Origin: JBBDMW01 sp040878005
GTDB taxonomy: Bacteria; Chloroflexota; Dehalococcoidia; Lucifugimonadales; Lucifugimonadaceae
Length of the DNA: 64,000 nt
Reading direction: 5' to 3'
NCBI GenBank assembly: GCA_040878005.1
Contig: JBBDMW010000030.1
Coordinates: 1 to 64,000, forward strand
The notes under the pieces were generated by a model. It worked only from the letters and a program-made list of their open reading frames with translations. It made no database searches and had not been told where the DNA came from. Both the position numbers and the translations under genes were made by a program. Shown one piece after another: positions 35,905-45,129 of this stretch (positions are counted from its first letter, which is position 1; every line of letters starts with the position of its first letter).

Positions 35905-37812
35905 CTACGATGCTTCTTTGAGAATATCGAATGCCTGGCGGTATCTTGCAGGCGACATCAGGTATAGCCCACTCCAGCCCTCTTCTTTCACGCGGCATGC
36001 CTGCTGGACGGCTATCTCGTGCCCCGCTTTTGCCTGGTCTTCCACCCTGTCATACGAACCAAGCCGGTCGTAAACATACTGCGGGATTACAACGCCCGGC
36101 ACCTCGCCTATTCTCTGGGCGTGGTCCAGACTGGTAAGCACCATTACCCCCACCAGAATCGGCACCTGTGAGCGGAACGGCTGGAGGATGTCCAGGACCT
36201 GGGGCCGGAACGCAGGCTGGGTCATTATGTAGTCTGCCCCGCCTTCAATCTTCCGGCGCAGCTTGTCAATCTCGTTCTCCAAGTTCAGGGCCTCTGGCTC
36301 GAACCCGGAGCCGATGGTGAACCGTGTGCGCGGATCTTCCTGCCTGCCAAGGGGCTGCCCGCCAAGGTCAACGCCGGAGTTCAGGTTGAAGTGGGCTGCC
36401 CTTATCATCCCCACGGAGTCCAGGTCGAAGACAGCGGTAGACCGTGGATAGGTGGGGGACATCTTCGGCGGGTCGCCGGTGATGAACAGGACATTCCTTA
36501 TACCAAGGGCGTGGTATCCGATGAGGCGACTTTGCATGCCCATGAGGTTCAGGTCACGCGACGTGAAGTGCGGTATCAGCTCCAAGCCGTCTGTGGTGTC
36601 GGACCATCCAAGGCGATGGCGCGTGATCGAAATCAGGTCGGCCGGCGGCATCAGTGGGATTCCCCTTGAGCCGTCGGTGATGTCGATAGCGTCTGCGAGC
36701 CCCGAGGCGGCGAGGTCACGTATGAAGTCCACCTTGTCCTGCAGGGTCGTCGGCCCCGTGCCTCGTGGCGGAACCATCTCAAGGCTGACTGCGAACCGTC
36801 CCTCCTTGATTTTCCTGGAGAACGGCCCGTTTTCCTTCTTTTCTTCGTCTCCTGTCGGCGGGACCGTTTTGAGAGGCAGAGAATCAAAATGAATAGCGCC
36901 AGCCTGGCGTCCACGGAGATAGTTGTGCATCTCCCGGATGTACTCGGGATGCACCTCACAGCAGCCGCCCAAAAGCCGAACCCCACGTTCTGAGAATGTG
37001 CGGGCCAGGCGTCCCATGAAATCAGGGTTTACCCGGGACATGTACCTGTGACCGATTCTCTCGAATCCGCCTGCATTGGGCATGGCCGACAGAAGCACAC
37101 GGCCGGACTTGACGGCGTCTGCATCCTGGGCAGCGTCAACAAATGCGGTGGCTTCCCAAGGTCCGCAGCAATTTACTCCGACGACGCTGGCTCCTGCATC
37201 CGCCACTCGCTCAATGAACTCCCTGGGGTCCTGGTGCCAGTGGGCGCCATCGCCACTAAGCCCCACCACCATGTGGACGATCACCGGCGGTGCGCCAGGG
37301 AACGACTGGATCAACCCGAGGAGGGACTCGGCCTGCTCAAGCGATGTGAACGTCTCCAGCAGCAGGGCGTCAGCGCCTTCCGAAATGAGCGCTGCCACTT
37401 GATCGCTGTAGTTCTCACGAACTTCCCCGGGAGTCTCTCCAAGCTCATATGAAGGGCCGATGGAGCCCAGCACGAAACATTGCTCTGTTGAGGCCGTTTC
37501 TCTCGTGAACTCTGCTATGGCCTCACGCGCAACGCGGACGCCAGCGCGATTAAACTCCTCGACGTGACCACGTACGCCCAATCGTTCAAGATTCTCGAGG
37601 TTTGCATCGAACGTGTTGGTCGTTATCGCCCTCGCCCCAGCGTACAGGTTGGCGAGATGCACGCCGCGAATAATGCTCGGGTTGTGAACGTTCAGGGCCT
37701 CATAGACGTGATTTGGCTCTGACAGCCGGCCTGTCAGTTCAAACACGTATGAGCCCATGGCTCCATCAGTAAGTAGCGGGCCTGCCTTTAATCTCTCGAG
37801 AAAATCGCTCAT
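35905..37812 (-). CDS. Bifunctional homocysteine S-methyltransferase / methylenetetrahydrofolate reductase
   Basis: About 635 residues. Residues 1 to about 310 form the homocysteine S-methyltransferase barrel (LLTDGAMGSYVFELTG) with zinc-binding cysteines in VGVNCCGP and GGCCEVHPEYI. Residues about 335-635 are a MetF-type flavoprotein (VSLEMVPPRGTGPTTLQDKVDF, FITGDPPK, GADYIMTQPAF). The arrangement is that of Bacillus YitJ-type fusions; it could reduce methylene-THF and remethylate homocysteine, although the methyl donor used by the first domain is not shown by sequence. ATG at 37812 fits the family N-terminus; an ATG at 37836 is also open. Flanked by divergent and convergent genes, so probably monocistronic. 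Confidence 0.92.
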   Translation of the reverse strand: MSDFLERLKAGPLLTDGAMGSYVFELTGRLSEPNHVYEALNVHNPSIIRGVHLANLYAGARAITTNTFDANLENLERLGVRGHVEEFNRAGVRVAREAIAEFTRETASTEQCFVLGSIGPSYELGETPGEVRENYSDQVAALISEGADALLLETFTSLEQAESLLGLIQSFPGAPPVIVHMVVGLSGDGAHWHQDPREFIERVADAGASVVGVNCCGPWEATAFVDAAQDADAVKSGRVLLSAMPNAGGFERIGHRYMSRVNPDFMGRLARTFSERGVRLLGGCCEVHPEYIREMHNYLRGRQAGAIHFDSLPLKTVPPTGDEEKKENGPFSRKIKEGRFAVSLEMVPPRGTGPTTLQDKVDFIRDLAASGLADAIDITDGSRGIPLMPPADLISITRHRLGWSDTTDGLELIPHFTSRDLNLMGMQSRLIGYHALGIRNVLFITGDPPKMSPTYPRSTAVFDLDSVGMIRAAHFNLNSGVDLGGQPLGRQEDPRTRFTIGSGFEPEALNLENEIDKLRRKIEGGADYIMTQPAFRPQVLDILQPFRSQVPILVGVMVLTSLDHAQRIGEVPGVVIPQYVYDRLGSYDRVEDQAKAGHEIAVQQACRVKEEGWSGLYLMSPARYRQAFDILKEAS

Positions 37813-38065
37813 ACGTTGCGAACTTTGCACCTGCATACGGCGATGCGGTCTAATGTGAATGATCAGCTTTCAATTGTGGGGCATGTACCGCTGAAAGGGG
37901 ATCTCGCAGCACGGTATGCCTATATGCCTGGAACAAGTCAGCCTGACAGGTTGACTATGTATCCGCATGCAATGGGCATATTCAGTAGGATGCATTTTCG
38001 TGTGCTTTTGTGCACGCGCCAGGCGACGTGGCCTGGATGCACGCACTTCCAGAGGGATCAGTATC

Positions 38066-39304
38066 TTGCGGGATAAGTATGACGTGGTGGTGATAGGGGC
38101 CGGCGGCGCGGGACTGGCTACAAGCTATCACCTCAAACGGCTGGGCGTTGAGCACGTTGTCCTTGAGCGCGGGCGGGCAGGGGAGACCTGGCTGGCGAAT
38201 CGCTGGGACTCCTTCACACTGGTCAACCCGAACTGGGCTGTGCGTCTACCCGGCTTTCACTACTCAGCCACAGACCCTGATGGATATCTCCCACGTGACG
38301 AGGTGGTGGAGTATCTCCGGCGCTACGCCCTGTCTTTCGATGCGCCGCTTCGGGAGGGCATAGACGTCCGACACCTGGAGCGGACGGTAGACGGCGGATA
38401 TTGCATGGCCACGACGGACGGAGATATTTGCGCACGAATAGTGGTTGTGGCTACGGGGGCATTTGGCGTCCCGGCGAAGCCGGCATTCTCTGACCGGATG
38501 TCGCCACGAATAACCCAGGTGCACTCGAATGAGTATCGCAGCGCTGCACAACTTCCGCCCGGTGCGGTTCTGGTGGTTGGCTCCGGGCAATCGGGCGCGC
38601 AGATTGCCGAAGACCTGATGGATGCCGGGCGCAAGGTCTATCTCTCGGTGAGCCGGGCGGGGAGACGGCCTCGCCGGTACCGGGGCCGGGACTCTTCCTG
38701 GTGGAACAACGAGATGGGGGCCTTTGACCGTACCGCGGATGATGTTGCGTCGATCCACAATGCCAGGTTCTCGAGCAGCTCCCATACGTCTGGCACAAAG
38801 GGCGGCCACAACATTTATTTGCGGGCTATGTCAAGGGACGGCGCCGTGCTACTTGGCAGGCTGGAAGATGCTGATGGCGAACGACTTCGCATTGCCCACG
38901 ACCTTCACGAGAACCTCAATGCGGCGGATGAACATGCGGCAAAGTGGCGACAGGGCGTGGACCGTTGGGTGCAGGAACATGGCCTGGATTTCCCGGCCGA
39001 GCCGGATCCGGACCCGCCTGGACTGGACGCCTATCCCGAAGGAGAGCCATTACGCAGCCTGGACATGGCCGCTGCAGAGATCGGTACCGTTATATGGGCC
39101 ACCGGGTTCCGGTACGACTTTGGCTGGATACGTCTGCCGGTCGCTGGGCCGGACGGGTTTCCGGTGCAGAGCCGTGGGGTTACGGCGTTCCGCGGCCTTT
39201 ACTTCGTGGGATTGCAGTGGATGTATTCAGCGAAGTCTGCGCAGTTCATTGGAGTTGGCGAGGACGCCGAGTATGTGGCGAGGCACATCGCTGACCGCAT
39301 CTAA
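38066..39304 (+). CDS. Flavin-containing monooxygenase-type oxidoreductase
   Basis: About 412 residues. An N-terminal FAD site (VVVIGAGGAGLATSYHL) and a second dinucleotide site for NADPH (VLVVGSGQSGAQIAEDL) are 120-130 residues apart, as in FMO/Baeyer-Villiger-like flavoproteins. ATGFRYDFGW near the C-terminus is the matching ATG-type motif. TTG at 38066 is proposed as start, with AGAGGGA about 9 bases upstream and the FAD motif beginning five residues later; the open frame reaches back to 37967 but that part is Cys/Arg-rich and unlike the family. Substrate unknown. Proximity to enolase-superfamily genes recalls the catabolic islands reported for SAR202. Confidence 0.85.
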   Translation: MRDKYDVVVIGAGGAGLATSYHLKRLGVEHVVLERGRAGETWLANRWDSFTLVNPNWAVRLPGFHYSATDPDGYLPRDEVVEYLRRYALSFDAPLREGIDVRHLERTVDGGYCMATTDGDICARIVVVATGAFGVPAKPAFSDRMSPRITQVHSNEYRSAAQLPPGAVLVVGSGQSGAQIAEDLMDAGRKVYLSVSRAGRRPRRYRGRDSSWWNNEMGAFDRTADDVASIHNARFSSSSHTSGTKGGHNIYLRAMSRDGAVLLGRLEDADGERLRIAHDLHENLNAADEHAAKWRQGVDRWVQEHGLDFPAEPDPDPPGLDAYPEGEPLRSLDMAAAEIGTVIWATGFRYDFGWIRLPVAGPDGFPVQSRGVTAFRGLYFVGLQWMYSAKSAQFIGVGEDAEYVARHIADRI

Positions 39305-39328
39305 TCGCGGCTGATGAAGGCCCGGTTT

Positions 39329-40489
39329 TCAGCCGTTCCACCGATGCTTCTCAAGTTCCGCTTCAATCAAGTCAGAGCCGAGGCCTGGCCGGTCAGGCAC
39401 CTTGAGTGATCCATTCTTGACCTCGAATGGGTGAGTCATCAGGTCATCACGCCAGGGCGCATCATCTTGATCGAACTCCAGGATCAGGAAGTTGGGGATC
39501 ACCGCGCATATGTTTGCCGAGACGAGAGTGTTGAGGGGACTGTGGCAGTTGTGCGGCGCAATCGGCGTGTCGTATGCGAGTGCAAGATCGCAGATGCGTT
39601 TGCCCATCGTTATCCCGTTCCATGCGAAGTCAGGCATGATCACATCTTGCGAGTATCTCTCCAGGTACGGCTTGTAACCCTGTATGCCGAACAGGCTTTC
39701 TCCGGTGCAGATGGTAGTGCGGGTGGATTGCCTTATGACGCGGAGTGCCTCTGGATCGAAGGTTTCCGTTTCGAGCCACATCAGGTCATATGGCTCCAGT
39801 GCCCGCGCCAGTTTGATTGCTCCGCCAAGTTTGAAGTTGAGGGCTATGTCGACCGCTATTCCTACGTCTGGTCCTAAGGCGTCCCTAAAGGTGCTGACGA
39901 TTGCGCCTGCGTTACGCACGGTGGCCGGTGACGCGTCGCCCACGCTCAGCCTCTTTACGAATGGAGTAGATCCGGTCAGGTCGTCCAGCGGCATAAGGTT
40001 GGTCTTGATGCCGGTGTAGCCCTTGGCCAGCACTTCTTCAGAGAGACGGCGCAGGTCGTCGGTAGTCTTCACCGGCGGCACACCCAGCCTGGAGGCATGC
40101 CTGGCACGGGTGGAGCCACAGTGGGACCAGTACATGGGCAGCTCATCACGCATCTTGCCGCCAAGCAGCTGCCAGACCGGGGCGCCGAGCGCCTTGCCGC
40201 GGATGTCCCAGAGAGCGGAGTCGATTCCGGACATGGCCTTGTAGGCTATGCCTCCGCTCTGGCGCACCGTATCCCCGGCGAGTTCCCACCAAGTTTCTTC
40301 AGCGCGCATTGGATCACGGCCGATCATTCTGCCGGTCAGCATATCGACAGTGCTGGCGATGGCCGGGGCTGCGTCCCAATCAGTGCAGTCGCCCCAGCCT
40401 ACAAGCCCCTCGTCGGTTTCAACCTTCACGAATGTCCAGGGCCGAAACCCGCCATCGACAATGAATGTCTTGATGCCCGTGATTTTCAT
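39329..40489 (-). CDS. Mandelate racemase/muconate lactonizing enzyme family protein (paralogue 1)
   Basis: 386 residues of the enolase superfamily. The N-terminal capping domain is followed by the barrel with IKTNL at strand 2, metal-ligand candidates Asp in GIAVDIALN, Glu in MWLETETFDP and Glu in ICTGESLFG, and the catalytic-His candidate in APHNCHSPL. The KxN rather than KxK signature and the PHNCHSPL motif place it near the mandelate racemase/dehydratase subgroups; likely an acid-sugar dehydratase or racemase, substrate unknown. Convergent with the flavin monooxygenase gene, 24 bases apart. Clearly diverged from the two paralogues at 45-47 kb. Confidence 0.88.
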   Translation of the reverse strand: MKITGIKTFIVDGGFRPWTFVKVETDEGLVGWGDCTDWDAAPAIASTVDMLTGRMIGRDPMRAEETWWELAGDTVRQSGGIAYKAMSGIDSALWDIRGKALGAPVWQLLGGKMRDELPMYWSHCGSTRARHASRLGVPPVKTTDDLRRLSEEVLAKGYTGIKTNLMPLDDLTGSTPFVKRLSVGDASPATVRNAGAIVSTFRDALGPDVGIAVDIALNFKLGGAIKLARALEPYDLMWLETETFDPEALRVIRQSTRTTICTGESLFGIQGYKPYLERYSQDVIMPDFAWNGITMGKRICDLALAYDTPIAPHNCHSPLNTLVSANICAVIPNFLILEFDQDDAPWRDDLMTHPFEVKNGSLKVPDRPGLGSDLIEAELEKHRWNG

Positions 40490-40589
40490 GAAAGATCCTT
40501 ACGTTCCTCATGCCCCGTCATCAAACGGGCGTGTCTGCCGAGGGAGTTATGTGCTCCCTGTCGTCCGTCGAACGCCAGTGGTCGCCGTC

Positions 40590-41855
40590 TTATCCCGGAT
40601 AGCGGTACTCGCGGATGCTACGCACACCTCGCCATATCACGGCAACGACGACCACAGAAACGAAGCCGCCGATCACCATGGCCGGACCAGCGCCCACTGC
40701 GGCAGACACGAAGGCGACTTCCATCTGTCCCACGTGGTTTGCGCCCATGGCTGAGAAGGAGTGCGCGCTGCTCGCCCTGCCGAGGAGGGCATCAGGAGTG
40801 GTCAACTGGACTATGGCCTGGCGCATGGTCATGCCGATGGCATCCATCATGCCAAGGCCGGCGACAATCACCAGTCCTACCCAAAAGAATGGGTTCATGC
40901 CAAATGCGAACAGCAGTAGTGCGTAAATGAGCGTGGCAACAAGCACCAGCAGCCCTTTGCGGGGCGCTTTGGCGGTGTACAGAACCAGCATGCTGCCAAG
41001 AACCCCGCCCAGTGAGTTCGCTGCACCAAGGGCCCCCGCAGCACCAGCGCCCATGCCGTAGAGATCTCGTGCGAAGACCGGAAACAGGAATCGGTAGAAA
41101 CTTACGACGGTGACTCCGATGTCCAGCATGTACAGGCCTGGCAGGAGCTTGTGGTTTTTGACGAAGCTGAAGCCTTCTTTGAGCGACTGGAGAGTGACTC
41201 GCCTAGATCCGCCGTCCGGAGCACCAGAGACGCGAATTAGGAGAGGGCACACTACGCTCAGCACGGCAATGGCAGCGGCGGCGGCGAAAGTGGGGCCAGG
41301 GCCTGCGAACGTGTATAGCCCGCCGAAGATGAGCGGGGCGGCAATGCCAGCGACCTGGAAAGTGGCTGTATTGATCGTGACGGCGTGGGTGATGTGAGTC
41401 TTTGGCACGACGCGCGAAATCATGGCTGGCCTTGCCGAGGTACCCAGCATGTTGACTATCCCGGTGACGCCGGTGGCCACAAATACGTGCCAGGGTGCGA
41501 GTGTCCCGGTGAAGGCTGCAAGGGCGAGGAGTGCCAATGAGCCAAACGAAACGATCTGCGTGAGGCCCATGAGCTTCTTGCGGTCCATGGTGTCCGCCAG
41601 TGCTCCGCCGTAAATGACCACGGGCATCTGGAGCAGCTGTATTGCTCCCAAGTAGCCCAGTTGCGCTGCAGAGCCTGTTTCGTCCAGGAGCCACTGGCCG
41701 CTCGCGAACATGCGGATCTGCATCGCAACCATCATGGCCACGCCACCCAGCCACAACATGGTGAAGTCGCGGAATGCGAATGCCGACCACGGGCTTAATG
41801 CCTTCTGTGGATCAGAGTCAGACGAATCTGCTGTCTGCCGGGTCGTGGTGTCCAA
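40590..41855 (-). CDS. MFS transporter
   Basis: 421 residues with about 12 hydrophobic helices, beginning FAFRDFTMLWLGGVAMM, which is typical of the DHA3/enterobactin-exporter-like MFS group (ENTS-type). The conserved loop 2-3 motif is seen as GGALADTMDRKKLM. Repeated Gly-rich helices (LGAANSLGGVLGSMLVL) are consistent with the family. Substrate cannot be told; export of a small molecule is the usual role. It lies 100 bases upstream of the leftward enolase gene, so the two could be co-transcribed. Confidence 0.85.
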   Translation of the reverse strand: MDTTTRQTADSSDSDPQKALSPWSAFAFRDFTMLWLGGVAMMVAMQIRMFASGQWLLDETGSAAQLGYLGAIQLLQMPVVIYGGALADTMDRKKLMGLTQIVSFGSLALLALAAFTGTLAPWHVFVATGVTGIVNMLGTSARPAMISRVVPKTHITHAVTINTATFQVAGIAAPLIFGGLYTFAGPGPTFAAAAAIAVLSVVCPLLIRVSGAPDGGSRRVTLQSLKEGFSFVKNHKLLPGLYMLDIGVTVVSFYRFLFPVFARDLYGMGAGAAGALGAANSLGGVLGSMLVLYTAKAPRKGLLVLVATLIYALLLFAFGMNPFFWVGLVIVAGLGMMDAIGMTMRQAIVQLTTPDALLGRASSAHSFSAMGANHVGQMEVAFVSAAVGAGPAMVIGGFVSVVVVAVIWRGVRSIREYRYPG

Positions 41856-42040
41856 GTGGTTCCGTGGATAGAGCGCAGATTTAACGCTGCGGAATGTTAG
41901 CAGGCTGAGACGTTGATGGCCTTCTCATGCTTTGGAGAAACCGGGCGGAGTGATGGAAATTTGAGGCGGGGAATCCTGGGTGGACCGGAGCGGCGATAGG
42001 GAGCGCATAGCGATACACAATCAGGCCAGCTGTGCCCGAC

Positions 42041-42616
42041 TTACTCAGATCCCTTAAATATGCCGGTGATTTCCTGATTCAGCTGTGTAGCCGTGATTCC
42101 GCCAATCCACTTGCTTTGAACACGGCCGGCCGCATCCAGAAAGTAAGTTGACGGCATGAAGTCCAGGCGCCAGTCAGGAACCACCTGGTGGCTTGCCGCA
42201 CTTCCTGAAGGGTATGAGATGCCCATCTCTTCCAGGAGGGCTACGCCATCCTCGAACGAACCAAGGCCTACAAAAGGCCCGACGTCGACACCAAGGAATA
42301 CGACGTCATCCTGGTACTCCTTATAAGCGTCCTGGAGCACCGGCATCTCGGCGCGGCAGGGCGGGCATTGGCCGGCCCAGAAGTTCAGGACGACCGGCTT
42401 TCCTTCTTCGATCACGTCTGAGAGTGTCACCTCATCGTCGCCCAGATCCGCTTGTCCGGTATAAAGATTGACGGTGAAATTGCCGCCCGGTTCAGGTTGG
42501 CAGGCGGAAGCGGCCAAGCCCAGTAACAACGCGACTGCAAGGACCAACAGGCGAGCCGCATTTGGGTGGGTCTTCAATGGGATTAGCAGAGATCCGTGGT
42601 GTGTGGCCTTGAGCAA
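42041..42616 (-). CDS. TlpA/ResA-like thioredoxin-fold lipoprotein
   Basis: 191 residues. Signal sequence with lipobox LAASAC (Cys39), so it is membrane-anchored and extracytoplasmic. The thioredoxin fold follows with the active site NFWAGQCPPCRAEMPVL (CPPC) and the cis-Pro region MPSTYFLDAAGR. Such proteins reduce disulfides or deliver electrons in cytochrome c or cofactor maturation. No partner gene (ccdA, ccm) lies next to it. The n-region before the hydrophobic core is long (about 22 residues), so the true start might be a little downstream. Confidence 0.9.
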   Translation of the reverse strand: MLKATHHGSLLIPLKTHPNAARLLVLAVALLLGLAASACQPEPGGNFTVNLYTGQADLGDDEVTLSDVIEEGKPVVLNFWAGQCPPCRAEMPVLQDAYKEYQDDVVFLGVDVGPFVGLGSFEDGVALLEEMGISYPSGSAASHQVVPDWRLDFMPSTYFLDAAGRVQSKWIGGITATQLNQEITGIFKGSE

Positions 42617-42778
42617 TAGCGGCCCTCTTCAGAGGCTGCTCAATAGATAGTTCAACCGCATGTATTTCAGGGTAGCCGGAAATCGGCGCGTACGTCTCAA
42701 TCGTTTTGGGCTGCTATCGTGTGCCACGGCAGCCGACGTGCTGCGAGAGGTTCTGCATGCGAAGCAAGGAGGAGGCCA

Positions 42779-43591
42779 ATGGGAGAGTTCGATGGCAAAG
42801 TGGTCATTGTGACCGGCGGAGCGCTCGGTATGGGCCGGGCTGCCGCGCTGGCTTTTGCCAGAGAAGGCGCCAGCGTAGCAGTTGCTGACATAGACGAGCC
42901 TGCGGGACGAGCGATTGTGGAGGCCATGGATGACCTGATGGGCACAGGGCTTTTTGTAAAGGCCGACGCCGGGAATTCCCGTGACTGCAAGCACGTGGTG
43001 GATGAGACGGTATCGGCTTTCGGTGGCGTGGACATACTGTTCAACAACGTGGGGATTCAGCCGCCGGAATCGTACGCCAATGTTGTAGATCTCCCGGAGG
43101 AGGTGTGGGACAGGATCATTTCTGTAAACCTTAAGAGCCGGTTCATTATGTCCAAACACTCCATTCCCCACATGCGGCGGCGCGGAGGCGGGGTAATCAT
43201 CAATAACGCCTCAGTGCAGGGCCTGCAGTCCATGCCCGGCGTTCCGGCCTACGCGGCCAGCAAGGGCGGCGACCTTTCACTGACACGCCAGATGGCGCTG
43301 GACTTCGCCCGAGACAATATCAGGGTACTTGCTGTCTGTCCCGGGACCATAGACACGCCCCTGGTCAGGAAGGCCGCAGAGGCCTCCGGGAAAGATGTTG
43401 AAAGCGAACTGCAGCAGTACGGAAAGGCTCACCCGTTGGGCAGGGTGGGGCAGTCCGAGGAGGTCGCCGAGGTGGTGCTGTTCCTGGCCAGCGACAGGGC
43501 ATCCTTTATGACCGGTGAGCACGTGGTGGTCGATGGTGGAATGATGGCGATGGGCGCGTGGGCCGCCGGGGCGGGCGCCGACCTGCAGTAG
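42779..43591 (+). CDS. Short-chain dehydrogenase/reductase
   Basis: 270 residues, classical SDR. Cofactor motif TGGALGMGRAAA with acidic ADID at the end of strand 2 suggesting NAD(H) preference; NNVG structural motif; catalytic Ser in NNASVQG and YAASK (Tyr and Lys). ATG at 42779 follows an excellent AAGGAGGAGG. Substrate unknown. Transcribed alone; the next gene is convergent. Confidence 0.93.
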   Translation: MGEFDGKVVIVTGGALGMGRAAALAFAREGASVAVADIDEPAGRAIVEAMDDLMGTGLFVKADAGNSRDCKHVVDETVSAFGGVDILFNNVGIQPPESYANVVDLPEEVWDRIISVNLKSRFIMSKHSIPHMRRRGGGVIINNASVQGLQSMPGVPAYAASKGGDLSLTRQMALDFARDNIRVLAVCPGTIDTPLVRKAAEASGKDVESELQQYGKAHPLGRVGQSEEVAEVVLFLASDRASFMTGEHVVVDGGMMAMGAWAAGAGADLQ

Positions 43592-43597
43592 CACGGT

Positions 43598-43969
43598 TTA
43601 CTTCTTCTTGGACTTCTTGGGAGGCAGTCCTGCCGCGTATTCGGCGGCGCTACTGATCCATGCTGCCAGCGATTCATCGTCCGCAGCTTCCTCTACGGGA
43701 ACATGCACGTACTCCCGCATTGGTCTACCGGCCATCGGCTCGAATTGTTGAGTCTCGCCTGACGAGACCAGCCGGGCGGCCTCGCCTTGCCCGACGCGTG
43801 CCACGACCTCATCGCCCCACAGGCATAAAAACATCTGTGAGTTGGCGTCCAGGAACCAGGAATGGGTGCCGAACATTTGCTTACGGGATGCGCCATGGGC
43901 AGCGACCAGCGCGTCCACACGCTCAGACTGCCTTTCGTCTGGTTTGGGAAACTTTGCTGGTTCAGGCAT
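43598..43969 (-). CDS. TfoX N-terminal-like protein
   Basis: A 123-residue protein. The part GASRKQMFGTHSWFLDANSQMFLCLWGDEVVARV matches the TfoX/Sxy N-terminal domain pattern (K-x-MFG near the start, then a strand pair). The C-terminus is Lys-rich (KKSKKK). ATG at 43969 with GGAGAG upstream is chosen; the longer frame to 44122 has no gene-like character. The domain is widespread outside competence systems, and no competence genes are nearby, so a role in competence should not be assumed. Tail-to-tail with the SDR gene, six bases apart. Confidence 0.8.
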   Translation of the reverse strand: MPEPAKFPKPDERQSERVDALVAAHGASRKQMFGTHSWFLDANSQMFLCLWGDEVVARVGQGEAARLVSSGETQQFEPMAGRPMREYVHVPVEEAADDESLAAWISSAAEYAAGLPPKKSKKK

Positions 43970-44176
43970 GTGTACATCTCTCCGAGTGATGTGACAGCCG
44001 GCATGGGATGTTGTTGGCCCATTTTGCGCTATTTCCAGAACTAAACCCAGTAACACTGGCGCACCAAGCTGAATGCGTCCATTGAGATGTAGCACTTTAC
44101 TGGGCATGTGAGAGCCTGGCACTGCCCGTGAAAGTCCTGGCTGTCAGGCACTGCACACACTGGCCGTTGCCCAACG

Positions 44177-45118
44177 TCAACTGCTAAGGGCGCGTTCGAC
44201 CAGTGCGGCGTGCTGTCGCCTGAAGTCGTCCACGGTCGCAGGGAAGCCCACAGCCTCCCAACTTGGGAACCACCTCGCTATATCTGGCATGGGACGGCAC
44301 AGAGCCGCAATCTCCCAGTATGGGAGCGTTGTCAGGACGCGACCTGTTTCGGCCGTGTATACGTCCACCAGCCTTTGCGCTGCTTCGCTCATCCCCATGT
44401 AGCGCATATCGGTGGAGCAGTAGGCAACGTCCGAAGCCGGGTCAGCGAATCCGGCATCTTCCCAATCAACGACTGAGACAAGACCCATGTCACGCCAGAG
44501 TGTGTTGCCGGGATGGAAGTCGCCATGGACGAACGTGGCCGTTGGGAATTCCATCCCGGCAAAGAGTGCCCTGCGTTTCCCCCATATTGCGCGTCCCCCT
44601 GGGTATTCAGCGATATCGATTGGCGGATCCGGAGAATGGAGCTTTTGCACTTCCTCCTTGTGCACGTCCCTTAAGAGGCTGCGAGTTGCAGCATCGATAT
44701 CCGCGGCATGAACATTGACGAGCGCCAGCGCCAACTGTTTCGCCCAGTCGAGCGGATCATTCGGCTGGAGCAGCGACATGCCCTCTATGTATGAAATGAC
44801 GAGGGCGGGCTCACTGAATATTCCGAGTTCGTCAGCCCAGATGAGTTCGGGAACCGGCACGCCGTTTCTTCCGGCAAGAGCAAGCGCCGCCATTTCTCTC
44901 CTGGGCACGGGATCAATCCCTTGTTCCCGTGCAGGTGCAAAGTACCGGCGCAGGACCATCTTGCGGTGTGATCCACCACGCTCCTGCACCAGGATTACGT
45001 CCATCGTGCAGCCAAGCCCCCCGGTCAGGCGACGCTCGTGGTCTATTGATCCGCCGGGGCAAAGCTCGTCTGAAAGCGTTGCCAACTGCTCAGCGGATGG
45101 AACTGGCGAGTATTCCAC
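44177..45118 (-). CDS. Aminoglycoside phosphotransferase-family kinase
   Basis: About 313 residues with the APH/choline-kinase-like fold. Catalytic loop FVHGDFHPGNTLW (Asp and Asn) and the metal-binding VVDWEDAGFADPASD are both intact; SYIEGMSLL matches the hinge region. Substrate may be an aminoglycoside, sugar or other small molecule; resistance should not be inferred. GTG at 45118 is chosen as start because it lies 11 bases after the stop of the upstream enolase gene, suggesting coupling; the frame is open to 45181. Last gene of a leftward three-gene unit with two enolase paralogues, so a sugar or sugar-acid kinase is an interesting possibility. Confidence 0.85.
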   Translation of the reverse strand: MEYSPVPSAEQLATLSDELCPGGSIDHERRLTGGLGCTMDVILVQERGGSHRKMVLRRYFAPAREQGIDPVPRREMAALALAGRNGVPVPELIWADELGIFSEPALVISYIEGMSLLQPNDPLDWAKQLALALVNVHAADIDAATRSLLRDVHKEEVQKLHSPDPPIDIAEYPGGRAIWGKRRALFAGMEFPTATFVHGDFHPGNTLWRDMGLVSVVDWEDAGFADPASDVAYCSTDMRYMGMSEAAQRLVDVYTAETGRVLTTLPYWEIAALCRPMPDIARWFPSWEAVGFPATVDDFRRQHAALVERALSS

Positions 45119-45129
45119 TGTTCCGGCGC

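Noticed and set aside
44177..45118. Antibiotic resistance gene
   Set aside because: The APH fold is shared by many kinases and the genomic context is sugar-acid-like metabolism; resistance cannot be inferred.
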